Shown here one piece after another: positions 1-6,282 of a DNA stretch of 13,934 nucleotides. The notes beneath the pieces were generated by a model. It was not told the origin of the DNA. It saw only the letters and a program-made list of their open reading frames with translations, and did no database searches. The stretch comes from CAZSDW01 sp964605705 (GTDB lineage Bacteria; Fidelibacterota; UBA2242): the NCBI GenBank assembly GCA_964605705.1, contig CAZSDW010000070.1:1-13934 (forward strand). The letters are read 5' to 3'. Numbering within the stretch: the first letter of the stretch is position 1; the number at the start of each line of letters is the position of its first letter. The translations under genes and the position numbers were made by a program.

Positions 1-1653
1 GGAAACCGTATTTTTCTCATCTTCCCAGGTATCAATATTTGTTAAAAGAGAGACTTTTTCAAGGTAACCTTCCAGGGTTGCATCGTCGATACTCGAGCAA
101 TATTCAGAGATATCATTCAACAATTCATCAATATTCGCCAGACGCTGGATAGCCTCTTCACCCCCCTGGGCTTTATAATATCGACGAAGACCGAGTTCAT
201 CAATAACTATTCGCGCCCATTCTTCAAAGGACAATTGATTTCTTGAGACAGCAATTCGTTCAATCATCTCAAGGAATGTCGTTACTGCATTTTGAGCCCG
301 GGTTGACAATTCCAGAGACTCCACCTGTTTGAGTGCTTCATAGAGCATTAGCCCCTTGCTGAGGGCGAGGTCATTAAATATATCAAGAGTGTTTTTACCG
401 ATTCCCCGTGGCGGAAAGTTCAGAATTCGACGCAAACTGATATCGTCCCTGGGATTCGACAGAATCCTGAAATAAGCCAGAATGTCCTTGATCTCTTTAC
501 GCTCATAAAATTTTACACCGCCAATGATATTATAGGGAATATTGTTGCGACGCAGAATCTCTTCGAGAATACGGGTCTGGGCATTGGTGCGATAAAGAAT
601 CGCAAAATCTTTGAATATTCGCTTTTTCTTCAGGATTTCGTGCTGAATATTCGATGCAATTCCAGCAGCCTCATCATAATCACTCCCCGCTTCGATTTTG
701 ATTAACGGTTCTCCGTCCTCCTTTTTTGACCACAGCTCTTTTCTGGCACGGTTCACATTATTTGCAACCACTTTTGAAGCGGCTTTCAAAATGTTGTTCG
801 TAGAGCGGTAATTCTGTTCCAGTTTGAATACTTTGCATTCCGGATAATGAGCATCAAACTTCAGAATATTTTCGATATTTGCGCCACGCCAGCTGTAAAT
901 ACTCTGATCGTCATCACCGACCACACACACCTGGCGGTGTTCCTTTGCCAACAGATCAATAAAATTAAACTGAGGCTTGTTAGTATCCTGATACTCATCA
1001 ACCAGCAGGTACTGGTATTTAAGCCGGTATTTTTCCAGAACTTCCGGCGCCTCTTTAAATAAGTTCAACGGTATCAGTAAAAGGTCATCAAAGTCCAGGG
1101 CATTGGACTGTCGCAGCGCATTCTGAAATTTTGGATAAAGTTCCTTGATTATAAAGTCAAAGCGTACTCCGGATCTCGGTTGATAATCCTCCGGGCTGGT
1201 CAGCCAGTTTTTCAGATAGGATATTCGTGAAAGAATGTTCTTGATCGAGAATCCCTCCAGATCGAAGTCGGAATCACTGACGATTTTTTTCAGCAACTGC
1301 TGCTGATCGCTTTCATCATATATCGAAAAATAGCGTGTATATCCGGGAATCCGTTCAATCTCTCTGCGCAACAACCTGGCACAAATTGAATGAAAGGTAC
1401 CGATGTGAACAAGTACCGCCTGTTTCCCGACAAACCTCCCGACCCTTTCCCGTAACTCCTGAGCGGCTTTGTTGGTAAAGGTGACGGCTAAAATATTCTG
1501 CGGAGCAACAGTTTCGGTTTGGATTAGATAAGCAATTTTGTGAGTCAGCACTTTGGTTTTGCCACTGCCCGCTCCGGCAAAAATCAGCTGAGCACCACTC
1601 AGATATTCTACAGCAGCCTTCTGCTGGGGATTCAGACTTTGTAGTGGATTCAA
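1..1653 (-). CDS. uvrD: UvrD/PcrA-type superfamily 1 DNA helicase, C-terminus beyond the window
   Basis: ATP-dependent 3'-5' DNA helicase of the UvrD/PcrA/Rep family, acting in the cytoplasm in excision and mismatch repair and in clearing replication and transcription conflicts. I translated it by hand: 551 codons stay open to the left edge. Visible motifs are the Q-motif region LNPQQ (residues 7-11), Walker A AGAGSGKT (26-33), motif Ia TFTNKAAQE, Walker B DEYQDT (219-224), motif III GDDDQSIYSWRGA (246-258) and motif IV QNYRS (280-284). The last residues, DTWEDEKNTVS, lie just before where motif V would start, so motifs V and VI and the tail are cut off; the family is usually about 700-750 residues. 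The start is the TTG at 1653, preceded by AGGAAAATAGGA and only 2 bases after the mltG stop, which suggests coupled translation. An in-frame TGA lies eight codons upstream. UvrD and PcrA cannot be told apart from this part alone. Confidence 0.95.
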   Translation of the reverse strand, partial: MNPLQSLNPQQKAAVEYLSGAQLIFAGAGSGKTKVLTHKIAYLIQTETVAPQNILAVTFTNKAAQELRERVGRFVGKQAVLVHIGTFHSICARLLRREIERIPGYTRYFSIYDESDQQQLLKKIVSDSDFDLEGFSIKNILSRISYLKNWLTSPEDYQPRSGVRFDFIIKELYPKFQNALRQSNALDFDDLLLIPLNLFKEAPEVLEKYRLKYQYLLVDEYQDTNKPQFNFIDLLAKEHRQVCVVGDDDQSIYSWRGANIENILKFDAHYPECKVFKLEQNYRSTNNILKAASKVVANNVNRARKELWSKKEDGEPLIKIEAGSDYDEAAGIASNIQHEILKKKRIFKDFAILYRTNAQTRILEEILRRNNIPYNIIGGVKFYERKEIKDILAYFRILSNPRDDISLRRILNFPPRGIGKNTLDIFNDLALSKGLMLYEALKQVESLELSTRAQNAVTTFLEMIERIAVSRNQLSFEEWARIVIDELGLRRYYKAQGGEEAIQRLANIDELLNDISEYCSSIDDATLEGYLEKVSLLTNIDTWEDEKNTVS

Positions 1654-1655
1654 TC

Positions 1656-2723
1656 CTATTTTCCTTTGTTTGCATCACGGGCTACCTGCCGTCGCACCCG
1701 CTGAAATTGCTTTTTTGCTTTTAAGAAACTGTCATAATTACTATGGAACGAGTGAGTTCCGTTTCCAACTGCGACCATATATAGATAATTGGTATCCGCC
1801 GGATGAATCGCCGCGAGGATTGATTTTATCCCGGGATTGTTGATCGGACCGGGCGGTAAACCGCGGTTACGATAAGTATTATAAGGAGAGTCAATTTCGA
1901 GATCTTTTGACAACAGGCGCCGGGGACCATCTTCGATTATGTACTGGATTGTCGGATCCGATTCCAGGCGCATCCGGTTTTTTAAACGGTTTAAATAAAC
2001 GGAAGCGACCAGTGGTCGCTCATCGTCGATCATACATTCACCTTCCACGATGGAGGCTAATGTCAACATTTCATGCAGTGTCTTCTGGTTGGCATGAATT
2101 TGCATCAATATGGAATCATTGATCATTTCATGAAAATGTCCGACCATTTTCCGAATGATGTCCTGCGGATTGTCGGAATCATTAAAATAATAAGTATCAG
2201 GGAACAGGTAACCTTCCAGAGAAGGTGATTCAATCCCAATTTCAACCAGAAATTGTTTATCATTCAGATAGCGCATGAAGCTTTCCGAATCGAAATCTAA
2301 TTGATCTGCAATCAAGCGGGCAATCTGCTTGGTCTGATATCCTTCCGGAACAGTAACCTTAACGGCATGAATCTGCGAAGTTGACAGCGTTTTAATCAGA
2401 GACCGGTAATTCCGAACACTCTGCAGATTGAAGAAGCCGGCTTTCAAGGATCGGTCTTTGAACATCAGGTGTGCTGCTAAAATAAAGGATTTCGGATTAT
2501 GGATGACTTTCTGATCGACCAGCTGGGATGCGATCTGACTCAGATTGCTACCTTTGGGAATCGTAATCTTCATGCTCTCCTGGCTTACAAACACCGGCGT
2601 CAAGATTATAAAAAGCCGCAGTGTCAACAGGATCACTATAAGTACCACCGTCACAAAGAAATAATTGTTGTCCTTCAGCTTCGTGAAAAATTGAATGAAC
2701 TTTTGTTTTTTCTGATCTTCCAT
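1656..2723 (-). CDS. mltG: Endolytic murein transglycosylase MltG (YceG-like)
   Basis: Inner-membrane lytic transglycosylase that cleaves nascent peptidoglycan strands and so sets glycan chain length. The protein has 355 residues, close to the family norm. A short basic cytoplasmic N-terminus precedes one membrane segment (about residues 22-44). A LysM-like region follows (ITIPKGSNLSQIASQL, from 53), then the YceG catalytic domain. The motif LASIVEGE (222-229) puts the catalytic glutamate at E227. Other family signatures are EGYLFPDTY (170-178), SDPTIQY (255-261), SPYNTYRNRGLPPGPI (279-294) and the end of the domain near FHSNYDSF. E. coli has ASIVEKET at the catalytic site; here it is VEGEC, which keeps the catalytic residue. 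The ATG at 2723 follows the M50 protease stop by 15 bases with no clear Shine-Dalgarno, so translation may be coupled. The stop lies 2 bases before the helicase start. Confidence 0.95.
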   Translation of the reverse strand: MEDQKKQKFIQFFTKLKDNNYFFVTVVLIVILLTLRLFIILTPVFVSQESMKITIPKGSNLSQIASQLVDQKVIHNPKSFILAAHLMFKDRSLKAGFFNLQSVRNYRSLIKTLSTSQIHAVKVTVPEGYQTKQIARLIADQLDFDSESFMRYLNDKQFLVEIGIESPSLEGYLFPDTYYFNDSDNPQDIIRKMVGHFHEMINDSILMQIHANQKTLHEMLTLASIVEGECMIDDERPLVASVYLNRLKNRMRLESDPTIQYIIEDGPRRLLSKDLEIDSPYNTYRNRGLPPGPINNPGIKSILAAIHPADTNYLYMVAVGNGTHSFHSNYDSFLKAKKQFQRVRRQVARDANKGK

Positions 2724-2738
2724 TTATTCAGTAAATAA

Positions 2739-3785
2739 TTATAATTTAAAAGGGACCGGGATAAAGGTTAAAATAAATATTATCAGGGCAACAACTCCGA
2801 TGGTTTTTTCATATCGGGTTACCGGTGTGAACTCATCCAGAATGGGCGGGTGCTTCATCCGCGTCAATAGATAGACCAGTGCAGCCCAGATAAGCCAATT
2901 CAGCGAAAATATACTTAAACACAAAATCGCAGCCAGAGCTCCCCACGCAATTTTTTTATACCATTTACCCAATAGTGCATAAGCAATATGTCCACCATCA
3001 AGTTGTCCGATCGGTAGCAGGTTCAGCATCGTCACCAGCATTCCGATCCAGGCAGCAAAGCCGACAGGATGCAGGATAATGTCCATTTGATCGGTCAATT
3101 CAGGATGAATAATGAATGTCGCCATTTTCATCAGGATGGATTCGCCCAGCTGGACACCCAATTCACCGGATTTTTCAATGACTGTAGAGAGTGACAGCCC
3201 GATAAACAAAGCCGGAACTGCCACCAGGAATCCAGCGATGGGTCCTGCTGCACCGATTTCGATCAATGCGCGCCGGCGGCGTACCGGTGATTTCATTTTA
3301 ATAAATGCTCCAAAGGTTCCGATAATCGTAGGCGCAGGTAAAAAATAAGGCAGTGATGCATTCACATGATGTTTCTTTGCCATAAAAAAGTGCCCCGATT
3401 CATGAACTCCCAGGATCAGCATTAAGGTCAGAGAAAATGGAACACCTCTCACAATCAGTTGCGGATCACTTAGTGGATTCACGCCCTGCATGAGAGCCCC
3501 GGCAAATAGAGTCGTCAGAATGGTTGCCAGAAACAGCAGCAGGTTGATCCACGGAATTCCTTCTCGTTCGGACGGCACGGCAAGTATAAATATATCCCGG
3601 TAGCCATCTTTTTTATGCTGTATTCCGGGAAAAATACTGCTTACTCGGCGACGGACATCTTCCGGGGTGATACCGGAATTCAGATACCCTTCAATGGAAA
3701 GCTTGTTCTTGTTCTCCGATGAGTTATTGATCTGCATCCAATTGCTGAACAGTACCAGTATCTGTTGTTTCTTGACTTCATCCAT
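2739..3785 (-). CDS. M50-family (site-2 protease type) membrane zinc metalloprotease
   Basis: Predicted intramembrane zinc metalloprotease of family M50, 348 residues. The zinc-binding motif HESGH is at residues 128-132 inside a hydrophobic stretch. The second conserved site, NLLPIGQLDGGH (255-266), supplies the third ligand, an aspartate. Between them are GTFGAFIKMKSP (156-167) and GPIAGF (181-186), a pattern I associate with plant EGY-like and bacterial M50 proteins rather than RseP, and I see no PDZ domain. Hydrophobic segments lie near 80-100, 117-135, 175-200, 240-260, 280-308 and 328-345. The first 75 residues are soluble and hydrophilic. First gene of the run with mltG and uvrD. The ATG at 3785 has no obvious Shine-Dalgarno. 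The substrate is unknown; such enzymes often cleave membrane-bound regulators or process membrane proteins, but nothing here identifies a partner. Confidence 0.9.
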   Translation of the reverse strand: MDEVKKQQILVLFSNWMQINNSSENKNKLSIEGYLNSGITPEDVRRRVSSIFPGIQHKKDGYRDIFILAVPSEREGIPWINLLLFLATILTTLFAGALMQGVNPLSDPQLIVRGVPFSLTLMLILGVHESGHFFMAKKHHVNASLPYFLPAPTIIGTFGAFIKMKSPVRRRRALIEIGAAGPIAGFLVAVPALFIGLSLSTVIEKSGELGVQLGESILMKMATFIIHPELTDQMDIILHPVGFAAWIGMLVTMLNLLPIGQLDGGHIAYALLGKWYKKIAWGALAAILCLSIFSLNWLIWAALVYLLTRMKHPPILDEFTPVTRYEKTIGVVALIIFILTFIPVPFKL

Positions 3786-3820
3786 AACTAAACATACAAA
3801 AATAAGGGGTTAAAATTACG

Positions 3821-3848
3821 ATTGTATCGGTTCTAAATCAATCAAGAA
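3821..3848 (-). promoter_or_regulatory. Candidate sigma-70-like promoter for the M50-mltG-uvrD operon
   Basis: On the minus strand, a TACAAT -10-like hexamer (3821-3826) lies 16 bases from a weak TTCTTG -35-like hexamer (3843-3848). It is about 35 bases upstream of the M50 start. The -10 matches consensus at 5 of 6 positions and the -35 is poor. If the host uses a Bacteroidota-type primary sigma factor, this assignment may not hold. Confidence 0.3.
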
Positions 3849-3855
3849 ACCACAA

Positions 3856-3885
3856 TTGTTTTAATAATTTATAGATTTTTATATC
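3856..3885 (+). promoter_or_regulatory. Candidate promoter for the MATE transporter gene
   Basis: TTGTTT (3856-3861) and TATATC (3880-3885) are 18 bases apart on the plus strand, in the most AT-rich part of the 147-base divergent region. They would place transcription start near 3892, about 40 bases before the ATG. Such matches are common in AT-rich DNA, so support is weak. I found no operator-like palindrome between the two divergent genes. Confidence 0.27.
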
Positions 3886-3932
3886 GGGAAATTGTATCTT
3901 TCCCAGCGCATTTAATTGGTGTAAATGGTTCT

Positions 3933-5372
3933 ATGTCTGTGATAACAAAAATACAACTTCGCTATCATTCAGCCGCCGGGTACCGGGAAATACTGAAAAT
4001 AGCCGTACCATTGATTCTGAGTACGAGTGCCTGGTCAATTCAGCATTTCGTTGACCGGATGTTTCTGACCTGGTATTCGCCGGAAGCCATCGCCGCTGCC
4101 ATGCCCGCCGGGATTTTCAATTTCATGATCATGACTCTGTTCATCGGCACAGCCAGTTACATCAATACTTTTGTCGCTCAATACTTCGGGGCAAAACAGT
4201 TCCGCAGCATCGGTCCCATCGTCTGGCAGGGACTCTATATTGCCATAATTGGTGCCATCTTTCATTTAATCCTGATCCCCCTGGCTGGACCTATCTTCGG
4301 TATTTTTGGTCATGCTAAAGATATCCAAACCCTGGAAATTGTCTATTTTCAGATATTATGCCTCGGTGCGTTTCCGGCAATTGCATCATCCGGATTTTCG
4401 GGATTCTTCAGCGGGCGCGGAAAAACCTGGCCGCTGATGTGGGTCCATATGTCCGCAACACTGTTCAATATTATTTTTGACTATCTGCTGATTTTCGGAA
4501 ATGGCGGATTCCCGGAGATGGGGATCAAAGGCGCGGCAATTGCCACGGTTTTATCGGCATGCATACCGTTTCTCGTTTTCCTGTTTTTAATTACCCGCCC
4601 GGTCTTCTGTAAAGAATTCTGCACCTTAAAAGGCTGGAAACTCGATCTATCACTATTCAAGCGGCTGATTAAATTTGGCTTTCCAAACGGATTTCAGTTT
4701 TTTATCGATATGGCTGGATTTACTGCATTTCTGATGATTGTTGGAAAGCTCGGTCGCGATTCACTGGCAGCCACGAATATTACCTTCAATATCAACAACC
4801 TGGCGTTTATGCCAATGATCGGATTTGGTATCGCAATCTCGGTACTGGTCGGTCAATACCTGGGTGAAGATAAACCTGCACTTGCTCAAAAAAGCGCCTA
4901 TTCCGGTTTTCATATCGCTATTTTTTATATGACTGGAATGGCAATCCTCTACCTGACATGTCCAATGCTTTTCATTAAACCATTTCTCACCAGCGCAAAT
5001 GCTGCCGAGATGGCAAATATTCGTGAGATCGTCATGGTTCTGATCCGGTTTGTGGCAGTATATTCTATCTTTGATACATTCAACATAATTTTTGCATCAG
5101 CGATCAAAGGCGCCGGGGATACCCGTTTTGTCATGCGGATGCTGAGTATTCTTTCGATAATCGTACTAATTATCCCGACTTACCTGGCACTTATTGTCTG
5201 GAAACAGGACATTTATGTGGGATGGATTATCGTCAGTATTTATGTAATTATGCTGGGGGTCAGTTTCTATCTGCGTTTCCTGGGTGGAAAATGGAAATCC
5301 ATGCGGGTTATCGAGAAAACCACAGCCGGTCTGCCGTCAACTTTCGCGGAAACGCCTACGCCGGATATTTAA
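3933..5372 (+). CDS. MATE-family multidrug/organic cation efflux transporter
   Basis: Polytopic inner-membrane transporter of the MATE family (MatE repeats), which exports drugs or metabolites in exchange for Na+ or H+. At 479 residues with about 12 hydrophobic segments, it has the usual length and layout. The first repeat runs roughly over residues 15-200, with the early signature AVPLILSTSAWSIQHFVDRMFL and the glycine/serine-rich SSGFSGFFSGRGKTWPLM. The second runs roughly over 245-450, with the internal homologue FGFPNGFQFFID and, later, IKGAGDTRFVMRM. The C-terminal tail is short and hydrophilic. It is the only plus-strand protein gene in the window, divergent from the M50 operon and convergent with cvfB 28 bases downstream. 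I saw no clear hairpin terminator in that gap. No regulator is adjacent and the substrate cannot be inferred. The ATG at 3933 lacks a strong Shine-Dalgarno. Confidence 0.92.
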   Translation: MSVITKIQLRYHSAAGYREILKIAVPLILSTSAWSIQHFVDRMFLTWYSPEAIAAAMPAGIFNFMIMTLFIGTASYINTFVAQYFGAKQFRSIGPIVWQGLYIAIIGAIFHLILIPLAGPIFGIFGHAKDIQTLEIVYFQILCLGAFPAIASSGFSGFFSGRGKTWPLMWVHMSATLFNIIFDYLLIFGNGGFPEMGIKGAAIATVLSACIPFLVFLFLITRPVFCKEFCTLKGWKLDLSLFKRLIKFGFPNGFQFFIDMAGFTAFLMIVGKLGRDSLAATNITFNINNLAFMPMIGFGIAISVLVGQYLGEDKPALAQKSAYSGFHIAIFYMTGMAILYLTCPMLFIKPFLTSANAAEMANIREIVMVLIRFVAVYSIFDTFNIIFASAIKGAGDTRFVMRMLSILSIIVLIIPTYLALIVWKQDIYVGWIIVSIYVIMLGVSFYLRFLGGKWKSMRVIEKTTAGLPSTFAETPTPDI

Positions 5373-5400
5373 ATATTTCCGACGATGGACAGTTGACGAT

Positions 5401-6237
5401 TTACTTGTCAATCAGCCTGATCTCATCATTTCTGATATCGATCAACTTCTGCTTATACAGCATACCAAGCGCTTTTTTAAATGACTTCTTGCTGATGCCA
5501 AACAGTTGATAAATCAGTTCCGGATCGCTTCTATCACTGACTTCGACATAGTCGTTGATCTCAAGTAATTTTGCCAGAACCTTCTGGGCAATGTTATCAA
5601 TTTTTCGATGACCCGGTTTTGCCAGGCACAGATCGATTTTTCCATCATCCCGGATTTTTTTAACGAATCCCTTCACCGATTGTCCGATACTCAGCAGTTG
5701 AAACACCTCATTCTGATAAATAATACCGGTATGACAATTATTGATGATGGCTTTATACCCCAGATCGGTCTGATCGTAAATCAGGAGGTTTACTGCCTGG
5801 TACTCTTCGTAATTTGCCGGAGTTTTATCAATATATCGATCAATTCTCGTCGATGCCGCCAGACGATTACTCTGTTCGTCGAGATAAATATAAACCACGT
5901 AATATTTACCTTCGACCATCTTCCGTTTTTGTTCACGAAATGGTATAAACAGATCGCGAGGCAATCCCCAATCAAGAAACGCACCAACATCACTCATTGA
6001 TTTGACCTTCAGAAATGCAAATTGTCCCCGGGTCGCCAGCGGTTTCTGGGTCGTCGCAATGAGGCGCCCCTCGGAATCATGATAAATAAAAACTTCAATT
6101 ATATTGTCAACGGCACAATCCTGAGAAACGTATTTTCGCGGAAGCAAAATTTCAGTCTCTTCTCCTCCGTCAAGATAAACGCCAAAATCAACAATTTTGA
6201 CAATCCGTAATTTGTGATACTTGCCGATCTCTATCAT
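5401..6237 (-). CDS. cvfB: CvfB-family S1 RNA-binding protein (YitL-like)
   Basis: 278-residue protein of the CvfB/YitL family: tandem S1-like OB domains followed by a C-terminal winged helix, binding RNA in the cytoplasm. S. aureus CvfB affects virulence gene expression, but the general role is unclear. Visible units are a first S1-like domain (about 1-65, with VDFGVYLDGGEETEILLPRKYV); a second (about 68-135, with MSDVGAFLDWGLPRDLFIPF, the classic S1 signature, followed by YIYLDEQSNRLAAS); a third, more divergent one (about 145-207, ending DDGKIDLCLAKPGH); and a winged-helix part (about 212-275, with DPELIYQLFGISKKSFKKALG). Length matches the family. The ATG at 6237 has a good Shine-Dalgarno (GAGGA, about 8 bases upstream). 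It is last in the five-gene operon, 45 bases after the secreted protease, and converges on the MATE gene. Confidence 0.9.
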   Translation of the reverse strand: MIEIGKYHKLRIVKIVDFGVYLDGGEETEILLPRKYVSQDCAVDNIIEVFIYHDSEGRLIATTQKPLATRGQFAFLKVKSMSDVGAFLDWGLPRDLFIPFREQKRKMVEGKYYVVYIYLDEQSNRLAASTRIDRYIDKTPANYEEYQAVNLLIYDQTDLGYKAIINNCHTGIIYQNEVFQLLSIGQSVKGFVKKIRDDGKIDLCLAKPGHRKIDNIAQKVLAKLLEINDYVEVSDRSDPELIYQLFGISKKSFKKALGMLYKQKLIDIRNDEIRLIDK

Positions 6238-6282
6238 CGCTTTTATCCTCAGTGTAATATTTGAAAATAAATTGCAGGCATT

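Noticed and set aside
1355..1678. Minus-strand 107-codon frame starting MMQTKENRIES
   Set aside because: It overlaps the first 100 codons of the helicase in another frame. The helicase frame carries Walker A and the other motifs; this one is a shadow.
3786..3932. Possible operator or riboswitch in the divergent M50/MATE intergenic region
   Set aside because: Only 147 AT-rich bases with no extended palindrome or structured leader I can recognise; only weak promoter-like hexamers are listed.
5608..6000. Plus-strand 130-codon frame opposite cvfB
   Set aside because: Antisense shadow of a gene with clear S1 signatures; no motif or ribosome-binding site of its own.
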